NCBI GenBank assembly: GCA_018267195.1
Contig: JAFDYY010000028.1
Coordinates: 1 to 44,439, forward strand
Reading direction: 5' to 3'
Source of the DNA: Bacteroidota bacterium
GTDB lineage: Bacteria; Bacteroidota; Bacteroidia; Cytophagales; Cyclobacteriaceae
DNA length: 44,439 nucleotides
Part shown: piece after piece, positions 18,343 through 27,672 of the stretch
Position numbering within the stretch: position 1 is the first letter of the stretch
Layout: the number at the start of each line of letters is the position of its first letter
Notes under the pieces: generated by a model
The model's database searches: none
What the model saw: the letters and a program-made list of their open reading frames with translations, nothing else
Told to the model about the DNA's origin: nothing
Made by a program: the position numbers and the translations under genes

Positions 18343-18417
18343 CGGGGTGTAGCGCAGCCCGGTTAGCGCATCACGTTAGGGACGTGGAGGTCGGATGTTC
18401 GAATCATCTCACCCCGA
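18343..18417 (+). tRNA. tRNA-Pro (anticodon AGG)
   Basis: A full cloverleaf can be drawn over 75 bases: acceptor CGGGGTG/CACCCCG with discriminator A, D stem GCGC/GCGC, anticodon stem TCACG/CGTGG around the loop TTAGGGA, a five-base variable region, and T arm GGATG-TTCGAAT-CATCT. The C1-G72 pair, A73 and G35-G36 fit proline identity. Position 34 is A, so the anticodon reads AGG, unusual for a bacterial tRNA-Pro. CCA is not encoded (ACAG follows). A possible -7 element TAATATTG lies at 18318-18325. Confidence 0.92.
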
Positions 18418-18441
18418 CAGATTGAAGACTAAGTGTTTTAA

Positions 18442-18472
18442 AACCCTCTAGCCACTAGAGGGTTGCTTTTTA
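18442..18472 (+). terminator. Rho-independent terminator after tRNA-Pro
   Basis: A 10-bp perfect stem AACCCTCTAG / CTAGAGGGTT with a CCA loop (18442-18464) is followed by GCTTTTTA. The opposite strand has a short T run after the same hairpin, so it may also stop transcription arriving from the sialoglycan operon that ends at 18611. Confidence 0.85.
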
Positions 18473-18610
18473 TTTACCATTTCTTTAAAAAAGGCACATG
18501 CCATCGTTGGGGTAACCAAAATAAATTATTGCTCTACCACAATCCACTCTAAAGATACTTCCCAAACAGGTCTTGGTAAAATAATTCTGAATTGATTGAA
18601 GAATGCAATG

Positions 18611-21178
18611 TCAGTAAATCGGCAGAAAAGTAAACATCCACTTTACCGGGTTATGCCAATCTTTTCCTTTGAAGTGTGTAATGGGGAGTTTCACCAATAC
18701 CTCATTCCAGCCCTTGTTTAAAAAAATTGAAATCGGTTGCCGGTATTCGTAGTCTTCGTCAATCAGCGGGATTTCTGAATTTCCTTTTTGTCCGCCTCGC
18801 TTCCATGATGGCGGCTTAATTTGAATTCCGTTCACCCATATCAGGCTCCCTTTGTTGTCCCAAGTGTTCGGCCTTGGCGAGTCAGTTGAAGGCGACCGTG
18901 AAAGGTTATTAAAGCCAATCCAAAAAAACTCCATCTTGTTTTCATTACTCCATATTTTTGTCCAGGCATACCAGGTAGTGTTTTCTTCAGGATTATCAAT
19001 AAGCCCTTTGATTAGCGGATACCACCAATGACGCAACACTAACGTGCCGCCAACAGCTTCAAATGCTGGAGGACTGTTCTCTCCAAGAAAATTTTTCATT
19101 TCAGGGCTAAATTTTTTTGAACTGTCTCCGAGGTGGTGATAAGGGCCAAAGAATTTCCATGTAATGCCTGATTGCTGGGCATAAGGAAAAGGTTTTTCAA
19201 AGAAATTTCTGTGTTTATGATCCAAAAGACGATTTTCAAATTCAGTAAATTCTTTTGTCTCTGCACTGCCCGGCTTACCTATATTAGCTACCCAGCCTTC
19301 GTGGCCACCGCCTTGCCAGCTTCGTTCAGCAAAAGCAAGCATGGCCGGATAGACAGGATTCATTTTCAATACGTCATCCTGATTGGCTACCGCCCGATCA
19401 TGCCATAAACAAATTGTACCACCTAAGAGATTTTTATCACCTTTTGATTTGTTGCCGATTTTGCGGTTAAAAATGGTAACAACGCTTTCCAATGGATCCA
19501 TGTGATTCAAATACAGATGCCGCGAGTCAATGTACTGTACAGAGGCATCGGCTGCCTTTCCCTTATCGTCCATCCACAATTGGCGAATGGTACTATTTGA
19601 AAAATTACCGCCCGGCTCCCAACCTATCACTTTTTTTCCCCGGTGTTCGAGAAGCTTTGTAACTTCAGGAACAAAATTTTTATTGGTAATCTTCACTTCA
19701 TCAGCTCCAATATGTACATAGGGCACATCATACGTGGAGCAAAAATCATTGAGAATATTTTTTACTATTACTATGCCTTCAGCGCTCTGCATCTCAGTTT
19801 TCATTGCACGTGAAAAAGCCGCGCTATGACCGGGCATATCGATTTCAGGCACCAGTGTAATAAAACGTTCTTTACAAAAAGCTATCAGCTCTTTCAACTC
19901 CTCTTCAGAATAATACTGACCTTTATGTCTTAGCATATTTTCTGGTGCGGTAAGTTGTGGATATTGCCTGCTCGCCAGGCGCCAGGCGATATCTTCGGTG
20001 AGGTGAAGGTGAAACACATTGAGTTTATAAGCAGCCATGACTTCAATTTGCTGCTTTAACAATTCCGGTGACTGAAAATTTCTGCCCACATCCACCATGT
20101 ATCCTCGCCATTCAAATGCCGGCCAGTCTGCAATTTCGCATGCATCAATTAATTCATTGTCGCGCCATAATTGTGATAATGTTTGAATGCCATTAAAGAT
20201 ACCGTGGGTGGTGTTAGCCAAAATGGTAATTTTTTCTTTTGTAACAAGGAGACGATAAGCCTCAGTAGAATATTGAGGCGCATTTACTTCTCCAAGACGC
20301 AATTCAATGTATGGAAGATTGTTGTTTGTTTTTTCAATTGTTAACTTATGGTTTCGTTCGATCAATTTTTTTTGAAGAAATTGAGCCTCACCGTATAATG
20401 TCGTATCACTAACTGAAATAATTTTACATTGACGCAGAGGAAAAAATCCTTCGTTCCATTTTAGCTGTTGTGGTTGTGGGATTAGGGAAGGTTTCTGCTG
20501 CAGATTGAACACATGATGAAATATTAAATGCATCCACAAACGATACCCCTCGCCTGTCAGGTGCAGGCCATCGTTGGTCAATTTCGTATCCAGTTTGCCT
20601 TCAGTGTTTATAAAGGATGTGTGTAAATCAATATAGGTGTAATGATGGATGAGTGCCTTGTCGCGCATGATATCATTCACTTTTTTAATCAAATCTCCTT
20701 TGGCAGTATGTCCGTCAAATTTTTTAAACACATCGTTTACAGGTAAAATACTTTGAACATACAACCTTGTTGAAGGCGATTGTTGCTGAAGATAATCGGC
20801 AATCCAAAAAATATTTTTTATAACACTATCGGCTGAAATGTTTTTGGCCAGGTCGTTAATGCCGATCATCAAAAATATTTTTGATGGCTTACGATCCGCC
20901 ACTTCATCAATCCGTTTGATTACACCTGCACTGATGTCGCCACTAATACCGCGATTTTTAATTCGACTATCCCCCAAAAGCTCGCTCCACTCGGCCCCAT
21001 CGGTAATGCTGTTGCCAAGAAAAATAATATCGTCTTTGGTTTGTGGAAGAGTTTTAAAATGCGAAACGCGTTGATGATAGTAGGTGGAAAAAAGGCTGTC
21101 GGGCAACGAAGGTTTTTTTAATTGAGCCTGAACCCCACTGATAGCTAACAGGCTTACAAAAAAAATTATTATTCTCAT
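18611..21178 (-). CDS. Fusion: SGNH esterase (sialate O-acetylesterase-like) + GH20 beta-N-acetylhexosaminidase
   Basis: The 855-residue protein has a signal peptide (1-19). Residues 45-225 are an SGNH/GDSL hydrolase: block I GNSITDG with Ser57, the RGISGD block near 76-81, GIND with Asn108, and DGLHL with Asp203 and His206. Residues 230-345 form the GH20 N-terminal domain, and about 353-640 the GH20 barrel, with catalytic Asp493-Glu494 in HIGADE (most relatives have HIGGDE). A beta-sandwich-like region closes the protein (670-855, ending WMFTFLPIY). In a sialic acid locus the esterase probably removes O-acetyl groups from sialic acid, and GH20 removes terminal GlcNAc or GalNAc. Joining the two on one exported chain is unusual. 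It is the last gene of the operon, 69 bp after the galactosidase gene. Confidence 0.88.
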   Translation of the reverse strand: MRIIIFFVSLLAISGVQAQLKKPSLPDSLFSTYYHQRVSHFKTLPQTKDDIIFLGNSITDGAEWSELLGDSRIKNRGISGDISAGVIKRIDEVADRKPSKIFLMIGINDLAKNISADSVIKNIFWIADYLQQQSPSTRLYVQSILPVNDVFKKFDGHTAKGDLIKKVNDIMRDKALIHHYTYIDLHTSFINTEGKLDTKLTNDGLHLTGEGYRLWMHLIFHHVFNLQQKPSLIPQPQQLKWNEGFFPLRQCKIISVSDTTLYGEAQFLQKKLIERNHKLTIEKTNNNLPYIELRLGEVNAPQYSTEAYRLLVTKEKITILANTTHGIFNGIQTLSQLWRDNELIDACEIADWPAFEWRGYMVDVGRNFQSPELLKQQIEVMAAYKLNVFHLHLTEDIAWRLASRQYPQLTAPENMLRHKGQYYSEEELKELIAFCKERFITLVPEIDMPGHSAAFSRAMKTEMQSAEGIVIVKNILNDFCSTYDVPYVHIGADEVKITNKNFVPEVTKLLEHRGKKVIGWEPGGNFSNSTIRQLWMDDKGKAADASVQYIDSRHLYLNHMDPLESVVTIFNRKIGNKSKGDKNLLGGTICLWHDRAVANQDDVLKMNPVYPAMLAFAERSWQGGGHEGWVANIGKPGSAETKEFTEFENRLLDHKHRNFFEKPFPYAQQSGITWKFFGPYHHLGDSSKKFSPEMKNFLGENSPPAFEAVGGTLVLRHWWYPLIKGLIDNPEENTTWYAWTKIWSNENKMEFFWIGFNNLSRSPSTDSPRPNTWDNKGSLIWVNGIQIKPPSWKRGGQKGNSEIPLIDEDYEYRQPISIFLNKGWNEVLVKLPITHFKGKDWHNPVKWMFTFLPIY

Positions 21179-21247
21179 CTTTTAAAGATTACTTATATCG
21201 TGTTCGGTAAGTTCCTTTCTCCCAAAATTGCCTCAATTAAAGTTGGC

Positions 21248-23101
21248 TTATTTTTGATTTTCTAAAACCGGTTGAGTAACGGTATCTACTCCGCTCATCA
21301 ACACATCGTTCAGTTGCTCAAAAATTACAATCTCATTTTTCCCTTTCTTTAGCCAGCAGCCCGGCACATATAACGTTTGCTGTGGCCCAACCTTCCAATA
21401 GCGGCCTAAATTAATTCCGTTGATAAAGACAATGCCTTTGCCCCACGGCTCCATATTTAAAAAAGTATCGCCCGTTTCTTTCAATTCAAATGTTCCAGAG
21501 TAAATGGTAGGTAAGCCTTTTACATTTTGGGATTTCACATTTTTAAAGTCAGGCACACGATCAAAAGGGAACTTATACATTTTCCATTCGCCTGAAATAA
21601 TTTTGTCATCAATGGCAGGTGGCTGAATGATGCCCTTGGTATTGTTCACAATTTCAGCACCGTAATTGATGCGCCCCATGTTCTCCACTAAAATATCGAG
21701 TACGCCACCGGTCGGGATGTCAACATTCAATTCATACGTATTGCTTTGACGGTTTATCTCACCTGTCTTTTTACCATTTACGTAAACTGTTGCATAGTCG
21801 CGAAGACCCTTTACTTTCAGTTTGCCTTTTGCTGCCTTTGTGATTTTTTTACTGTACAAAACATAGCCTGCTCCTTGGTTTAGGTTTTCAAAACTAATCG
21901 CTGAATCGCTTGTTACCGGTTGTATGCTGTTTTTCCATTCCAGCAGGTTATAAGCTTTTTTTAAGGCTATGGAAGGAATCGTGATAACGGGAATGCGAGC
22001 AGGCACTTCAGGAATGTTTTCAACATATTTTTTCATTAACTCCCGCAAGGCGTTATACTTTTCGGTAGGCCAGCCCGCTTCACTGATGGGGGCATCGTAA
22101 TCATAACTTGTTAAGTCCGGTTGAATGTTATGAGCCCGGTCATAGTTTGCCCCCGCAGTAAATCCAAAGTTGGTGCCGCCATGAATCATGTAAAAATTAA
22201 AATTCACTCCGGCCTGCAAATATTTCTCTGTTTGGGCTACCGTACTTTCGGCCTTTACTTTAACAAACGGCTCGCCCCAATGATCTAACCAGCCGGGATA
22301 AAACTCGGCCACCATGTATGGTCCGGTGTTATTGTTAAATTCGTTCACTGCTTTTTTAAGATTGTCAATATTGTCTTCGCCATTGGCAGTGGGCAGTATT
22401 CCTTTCACAGCACCACCCGAAAATAGTGAACTGCCATCAGATGTAAAATAGGGACCCTTAAAGCCAACGTCATTTAAAATATCGATGAAGGAGGCATTGT
22501 ATTTTTTGTGTGTCTCCAGCGAAATGTCTTTGCGCTGTGCCACGTAAGAGCCAAATTCATTTTCGGCCTGCACTAAAATAATCGGCCCGCCTTCGCTCGC
22601 CTGCAAGTCTTTTACCTGCTCGGCCAATTTTGTGAGATAGGTGCGGCACGAATCAAGAAATGGTTTATTTAATGTGCGTACTTCCAGGTTTTTATTTTGC
22701 TGCAGCCACCATGGGTAACCGCCAAATTCCCATTCGGCACATACATACGGGCCAGGCCGGAGAATAACCAGCAATCCTTCTTCCTGAGCCTGCTTAATAA
22801 ACTCCCGAAGATTTTTATTCCCGGTTTTAAAATCCCACACACCCGGGGCTGTTTCGTGATAATTCCAGAAAACATACGTGGTGATGGCATTCATACCCAT
22901 GGCTCTAATCATCTTAAAACGATGCCGCCAATATTCCTTAGGCACGCGGGCATAATGAATTTCGCCCGAATGAATTTTAAATGGTTTACCATTAAATTGA
23001 AACTCTCCATCTTTTATTTCGAATGGCTGGGTGTCGTTTTTATTTTGTGAAAAAGAAAAATGACAGCTGAAAAGAAAAAAGGCAATCAATAATTTTTTCA
23101 T
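21248..23101 (-). CDS. GH35 beta-galactosidase
   Basis: The 617-residue exported enzyme (signal peptide ends FSFSQ, about residue 19) should remove terminal beta-linked galactose once sialic acid is gone. The GH35 barrel has IHSGEIHYARVPKEYWRHR (43-61), GPYVCAEWEFGGYP (117-130), the acid/base in AENE (Glu182) and the nucleophile in VAEFYPGWLDHWGE (Glu266). C-terminal jelly-roll domains with YVNGKKTGEINR and FINGINLGRYWKVGPQQTLYVPGCWLKKGKNEI are typical of the family. Length is normal for bacterial GH35. It lies 22 bp after the GH20 gene, in the same operon. Confidence 0.93.
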   Translation of the reverse strand: MKKLLIAFFLFSCHFSFSQNKNDTQPFEIKDGEFQFNGKPFKIHSGEIHYARVPKEYWRHRFKMIRAMGMNAITTYVFWNYHETAPGVWDFKTGNKNLREFIKQAQEEGLLVILRPGPYVCAEWEFGGYPWWLQQNKNLEVRTLNKPFLDSCRTYLTKLAEQVKDLQASEGGPIILVQAENEFGSYVAQRKDISLETHKKYNASFIDILNDVGFKGPYFTSDGSSLFSGGAVKGILPTANGEDNIDNLKKAVNEFNNNTGPYMVAEFYPGWLDHWGEPFVKVKAESTVAQTEKYLQAGVNFNFYMIHGGTNFGFTAGANYDRAHNIQPDLTSYDYDAPISEAGWPTEKYNALRELMKKYVENIPEVPARIPVITIPSIALKKAYNLLEWKNSIQPVTSDSAISFENLNQGAGYVLYSKKITKAAKGKLKVKGLRDYATVYVNGKKTGEINRQSNTYELNVDIPTGGVLDILVENMGRINYGAEIVNNTKGIIQPPAIDDKIISGEWKMYKFPFDRVPDFKNVKSQNVKGLPTIYSGTFELKETGDTFLNMEPWGKGIVFINGINLGRYWKVGPQQTLYVPGCWLKKGKNEIVIFEQLNDVLMSGVDTVTQPVLENQK

Positions 23102-23123
23102 AGTTTCTTAGTTGGATAATATT

Positions 23124-25418
23124 TTATTCCACTACAACTTCATCGGCAAAGAGCCAAGCCGGTTGACCTTCGCCACTATGGCCTTTCGGGCAAATATTGC
23201 GTTTGGCCGTTACGCGGATGGATTTTATTTTTTGCTGTTTAAATTCAACAACGAAATCGTTGATAACGCTATTTTTCTCGTCAGATGAAATTTTATTTGA
23301 GATTATTCCCACCTCAATAAATGATTTTCCATCTGCTGAGATTTCTACTTTTACTGATTGGGGCATAAAAATCCAAGCTCTGTAATTTTGTAAACAGCCA
23401 ATAGAAACTCGGTGAATTGATTTCGTTTCACCTAAATCAATCGTTGCCATCAAATCATTGTCATTAAAACCGAGCCAATTTTTATCGTGCGAAGTCGTTC
23501 CTCGGATACCATCGGTTAATGTGTTAGGCCCATCAGCTTTATAATATTTACTTACCGGGTATTCATAAACTACGTCATCGCCTACGGCCTTGTGAATGGC
23601 AAATGATTGCTCAGAAGGTTTTGCGCTTTTTTCGTAAATATTAGTATACGCAATGGCTTTAATTGTAAGAGATGAATCGATGTAAATTTCACTTGTATAT
23701 TTTTGGCTTGAGGTAGTTGGAATTGTTCCATCGGTCGTATAAAAAATTTCAGCATGATAGGCTTCTGAAAAAAGAGAGGCGTACAGCCGTTTATCCCTTA
23801 CTATAGGTTTTATTTCTACTTTAAAATTTCCCTTACTATGGTGCAGGCCTTTTTGATCGAAGCCTTTGAAATGGTAACGAAGTCGTTCATTAAAATTATT
23901 CCAGTCTTTGGTTGAACCAGGGCTCCACACCACTTCGGCTAACGCTAACAGGCGGGGCAAAATCATATATTCCAAATGCTCTGGCGTGCTTATCCACTCC
24001 GTCCATAAATTAGCCTGGGCACCCAGCACATGTTTAGCTTGTTGCTCGTTCAGTTCTTTGGGCACAGGCTCGTAATCATAAACACGTTTAAGAGAATTAA
24101 ATCCGCCAATGGCGATGGGTTCTGTTGCGGGGTCGTCTTGGTAATGATCAAAGTAGCATGGAACACCGGGCGTCATCACTACATCGTGGTTCATCTTTGC
24201 AGCTTCTATTCCACCGGTTTCGCCACGCCAGCTCATTACAGCAGCTTGTGGTGCCAGGCCCCCTTCCAAAATTTCATCCCACCCGATTATCTTTTTATTT
24301 TTACTGATAAGGAATTTTTCAATTCGTTTTATAAAATAGCTTTGCAACTCATCTTCGTTTTTCAGGTTTTCGCTTTTTATTCTTGCCTGGCAACGTATAC
24401 ATTTTTTCCATGAGTCTTTTTCAACTTCATCACCACCGATGTGCACATAAGCAGAAGGAAAAAGTTCGATTACTTCAGTCAGCACATCTTGTAAAAACTG
24501 AAAGGATTCATCATTGCCTGCACAAAAATTTGAAGCCATGTTGGTGTAATTCCCCCCCGTCATTGGCAGTTGAGGTTGTTGGGTGCAACTCAGTTTGGGA
24601 TACGAGGCTAAAACCGCTGCCGAGTGGCCGGGCATTTCAATTTCGGGAACAATAGTAACATTCCTTTGTTGGGCATACGCTACAATATTTTTAATCTGAT
24701 CTTGCGTATAATACCCACCGTAGGTTGCGGGCTCTCCTTCTTTCGCTTGCGCGCGCGAACGCCACTCCGTATCGAGCTTGTCCACGCGCCAGGCACCCAC
24801 CTGTGTGAGGTTGGGATATTTTTTTATTTCGATGCGCCAGCCCTGGTCATCCACTAAGTGCCAATGAAATGTATTCATCTTGTATGCGGCCATCAGGTCA
24901 ATGTATTCTTTTATTACTTCGGGTGAAAAGAAGTGGCGGCTTACATCCAGGTGCATGCCACGCCAGGCAAAGCGCGGATAGTCTGTTACCTCCATGCAGG
25001 GAACTTGAAGCTGGGCATTGGTGCGAATGGCCGGAAGGGTTTGCAATAAAGATTGTATGCCATAAACCACACCGGCATACCTGTTCGCTTTTATGATGAC
25101 ACCCTCGGGCTTAACTGAAAGTTTGTATCCTTCATTACCCAACTCGGCATCGTTTGCCAGCATCAATACGATTAATTTTTTATCTGTTGATTTTTGATTG
25201 AGTTCTATGCCGGAAATAGATCGGATTGTAGAAGAGAGTAGTTCAGCAGCGCCTTTCAGATTACGGTCTTTATATCGTATGGCAGTTTGTTGGTCGATCA
25301 CAAACGTTCCATTTTTCAACTCCAGCTTCACAGGCTGTGGTATAATGCTTACCACGGGTTGTGCTACGGTTGTTTGAACAACCAATAAAACTGCGATTAA
25401 AAAAAATGATAGTCTCAT
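23124..25418 (-). CDS. GH20 beta-N-acetylhexosaminidase with chitobiase C-terminal and F5/8-type domains
   Basis: The 764-residue exported protein (signal peptide ends TVAQ, residue 20) releases terminal beta-linked GlcNAc or GalNAc. Residues 21-145 form the GH20b domain. The barrel at 148-500 has HLDVSRHFF (156-164), FHWHLVDDQGWR (184-195), PEIEMPGHSAA and the catalytic pair Asp330-Glu331 in HIGGDE. A chitobiase-type C-terminal domain follows (YTTDGTIPTTSSQKYTS, about 555-610). The last 130 residues resemble an F5/8 type C carbohydrate-binding sandwich (LGFNDNDLMATIDLGETKSIHRVSIG, VKVEISADGKSF). Unlike the downstream GH20 fusion it has the full HIGGDE motif. A 146-bp gap upstream could hold an internal promoter, though none is clear. 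Confidence 0.93.
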   Translation of the reverse strand: MRLSFFLIAVLLVVQTTVAQPVVSIIPQPVKLELKNGTFVIDQQTAIRYKDRNLKGAAELLSSTIRSISGIELNQKSTDKKLIVLMLANDAELGNEGYKLSVKPEGVIIKANRYAGVVYGIQSLLQTLPAIRTNAQLQVPCMEVTDYPRFAWRGMHLDVSRHFFSPEVIKEYIDLMAAYKMNTFHWHLVDDQGWRIEIKKYPNLTQVGAWRVDKLDTEWRSRAQAKEGEPATYGGYYTQDQIKNIVAYAQQRNVTIVPEIEMPGHSAAVLASYPKLSCTQQPQLPMTGGNYTNMASNFCAGNDESFQFLQDVLTEVIELFPSAYVHIGGDEVEKDSWKKCIRCQARIKSENLKNEDELQSYFIKRIEKFLISKNKKIIGWDEILEGGLAPQAAVMSWRGETGGIEAAKMNHDVVMTPGVPCYFDHYQDDPATEPIAIGGFNSLKRVYDYEPVPKELNEQQAKHVLGAQANLWTEWISTPEHLEYMILPRLLALAEVVWSPGSTKDWNNFNERLRYHFKGFDQKGLHHSKGNFKVEIKPIVRDKRLYASLFSEAYHAEIFYTTDGTIPTTSSQKYTSEIYIDSSLTIKAIAYTNIYEKSAKPSEQSFAIHKAVGDDVVYEYPVSKYYKADGPNTLTDGIRGTTSHDKNWLGFNDNDLMATIDLGETKSIHRVSIGCLQNYRAWIFMPQSVKVEISADGKSFIEVGIISNKISSDEKNSVINDFVVEFKQQKIKSIRVTAKRNICPKGHSGEGQPAWLFADEVVVE

Positions 25419-25564
25419 AGTATTGTAGAGGTAGTAATTAAAATATAAAGGTCATTTATTAAACTTTCAATTCGAAAAGATGGCTTTATTTCTTTGGTGA
25501 GCATAGCTGTCTTTTCTTTTGACCAGAGCAAATGCCCTGCTTGAACACGACAAAAGTAAATACG

Positions 25565-26467
25565 CTAATCAAAGACCACTTCGCTTTTTTTTGTATTAAT
25601 TTTCGATATCAATAAACCTGCAATTACCAGTGCCATCCCAGTAATAGTGTACCCGTCTATCTCATCGTTCATCCACCAGGCAGCGATTACAAACCCGAAT
25701 AAAGGGCATAGAAATAACCAAAGCCCGGCTCTTACCGGGTTAATGCTCAAGAGCCATAACCATATTTGCACGGCTATTATTGATACAGGAATAGCCAGCC
25801 AGATTACCGATAACCAAAAAGTGGCAGTGAAATGATTCAGTTCTTGTTTATAGAAAATCATGACAACAGGCAATAAGAATAATCCACCCAACAGTGTTTG
25901 CCATCCATTGATGGTTATTAGTGAAAGATTCCATTTTTTTGAATAGAAATAGATAGCAGCTGTCGAGTAGCACAACATACTGAACAATAAAAGCAACAGG
26001 CCGCTGGCGGTAACCGTGGCATTGCCAAACAACGGCCATGCTGCACACACAACGCCAATGGTACAAATCAGTAAGGAAAAAAGCACTGGCCATTTCATTT
26101 TTTCCTTTAAGAAAAAAACAGACAGAAAACTGATAAAAACCGGATTGGTGGCTACCGCTAGGGAACCAATGCCCGCGGTTACAGTTTGCATGGCAACTAC
26201 GTAGCACCCCAGGTAAATGGTGATGTTCAGCAAGCCATACAACGCAATATGTTTCCATTCTTTGCCCGTGGGCAACCTGTAACCCTTAATACCATGAGCT
26301 ATAAACAACAAGATGGTTGCTGCCATGGCAAACCTTACAATGGCAATAACCAGTGGTTGCGCCACGGTTAACCCTGCTTTGGTGGCCGTGGATGCCGATG
26401 GCCATAGAATGGCGAACAACAATCCACCTGCCAGCCATTTTATTCCAGTAGCCTTAACTGTTTGCAT
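25565..26467 (-). CDS. EamA/DMT-family permease
   Basis: The 300-residue protein has ten predicted membrane helices in two EamA halves (about 8-135 and 150-290), with typical features ILWPSASTATKAGLT and GIGSLAVATNPVFISFLSVFFLKEKMKWPV. The family carries amino acids, sugars, nucleotide sugars or metabolites, and the sequence does not fix the substrate. It sits between nagA and the GH20 gene, inside the sialoglycan operon, which already has an MFS permease. It may therefore move a second sugar such as GlcNAc, or export a by-product; this is inference from context only. Confidence 0.85.
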   Translation of the reverse strand: MQTVKATGIKWLAGGLLFAILWPSASTATKAGLTVAQPLVIAIVRFAMAATILLFIAHGIKGYRLPTGKEWKHIALYGLLNITIYLGCYVVAMQTVTAGIGSLAVATNPVFISFLSVFFLKEKMKWPVLFSLLICTIGVVCAAWPLFGNATVTASGLLLLLFSMLCYSTAAIYFYSKKWNLSLITINGWQTLLGGLFLLPVVMIFYKQELNHFTATFWLSVIWLAIPVSIIAVQIWLWLLSINPVRAGLWLFLCPLFGFVIAAWWMNDEIDGYTITGMALVIAGLLISKINTKKSEVVFD

Positions 26468-26546
26468 GTAATTCCATTCTCTTTTTCTTTATTTTCGGCA
26501 GACTGTATCCATCGTTAGTAGTGCTTCTTAAAAAACTACGTAACGA

Positions 26547-27656
26547 TCATAAGACCGTACAGGTGCCGTGCTGCTGATTAATGGCAACCAGTTGAGCGCG
26601 ATAGCCTTTTTGTATTTTTCCCAGTTCATGATCTAAACCCACTACCCTTGCGGGGTATAAACTGCACATACGGATGGCTTCACCCATCTCTATCTTACAA
26701 TAGTTTACCAAATTAAGCATTGCCTTATGCATGGTTAAAGCCGAACCACTCAATATACCTGCCGCCACATATTTATCGTCCGCCAGTTCGTGCTGGTAAG
26801 GGCCGCTGGCAGTTTGGGTAACGGCATCTGTAATTACAAACAGGCGATCTTTCATCACAGCTTTGGCTATACGCACAGCAGCGTAATCTGCATGGTATCC
26901 ATCGGGAATAATGCTTGCCATTACCGCATCATCATCCATGGATGCGCCCACTAAACCAGGCTCACGGTGTTGCAGCGGGCTCATAGCGTTGTACAGATGT
27001 GTAACGGCTTTCACGCCACTGGAAAAACTTTCTATGGCCTCCTGATACGTAGCGTTGCTGTGCCCAGCCGAAATGATAACACCCGCAGAGCGGATATACT
27101 CCATAATCTCTTTGCTGCATTGCTCCGGGGCAAGCGTTATAATTTTAATAACATCTTTTCCGTAGGCCAGTATTTCTTTTACCTCCGTCAATGAAGGTGA
27201 ACGAACCAATGATTGGATATGCGCCCCTCGTTTTACAGGATTAATCCAGGGGCCTTCCAGGTGGATTCCTAAAACCCCTTCACCGCCTTGTTTCCAATAT
27301 TCTTTGATCGCATCAATGGCCTGCTTAAAAACATCATAATGATTGGTGGCTACCGTGGGCATACAATAAGCTGCGCCTCCTGCACGGCAGTAATTAATTA
27401 AGTCTGCTAATGCATCTGTATTGGGATATTCCGACAGCAATTTCCCGTGAGCGCCATATATCTGTAAGTCAATAAATGCCGGAGCAATAATTGAACTGCC
27501 GTAATGATTTACATGAAAACCTGAAGGTATTTTACTTTGCGAAACAATATCTTTAATTGTATCAGCTTCTGTAATAATCGCATGATGGGTTAACCAGTCT
27601 TCTCCTGTAAAAATTTTATCTGCCGTATAAACTTGTTTATTTAATTGAGCATTCAT
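26547..27656 (-). CDS. nagA: N-acetylglucosamine-6-phosphate deacetylase
   Basis: It converts GlcNAc-6-P to GlcN-6-P and acetate in the cytoplasm. From the ATG at 27656 the product has 369 residues. The amidohydrolase motifs are present: PAFIDLQIYG near the N-terminus, HLEGPWINPVKRGAH with metal ligand Glu134, GHSNATY (His199), THLYNAMSPLQHREPG (His220) and catalytic Asp277 in TDAV. A longer frame starting at 27689 overlaps the epimerase gene by 17 bases. The inner ATG gives the usual NagA N-terminus (QVYTADKIFTG) and a 16-bp gap, so it is preferred. The substrate needs a GlcNAc kinase, which is not in this window. Confidence 0.9.
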   Translation of the reverse strand: MNAQLNKQVYTADKIFTGEDWLTHHAIITEADTIKDIVSQSKIPSGFHVNHYGSSIIAPAFIDLQIYGAHGKLLSEYPNTDALADLINYCRAGGAAYCMPTVATNHYDVFKQAIDAIKEYWKQGGEGVLGIHLEGPWINPVKRGAHIQSLVRSPSLTEVKEILAYGKDVIKIITLAPEQCSKEIMEYIRSAGVIISAGHSNATYQEAIESFSSGVKAVTHLYNAMSPLQHREPGLVGASMDDDAVMASIIPDGYHADYAAVRIAKAVMKDRLFVITDAVTQTASGPYQHELADDKYVAAGILSGSALTMHKAMLNLVNYCKIEMGEAIRMCSLYPARVVGLDHELGKIQKGYRAQLVAINQQHGTCTVL

Positions 27657-27672
27657 TCTGTTCTTGACAATT

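Noticed and set aside
18478..18610. Stop-poor stretch after the SGNH-GH20 fusion that might be a frameshifted C-terminus or a gene remnant
   Set aside because: More than one frame reads without stops over this short distance and none has a known motif. The annotated end WMFTFLPIY looks like a natural C-terminus, so there is no real support for a frameshift.
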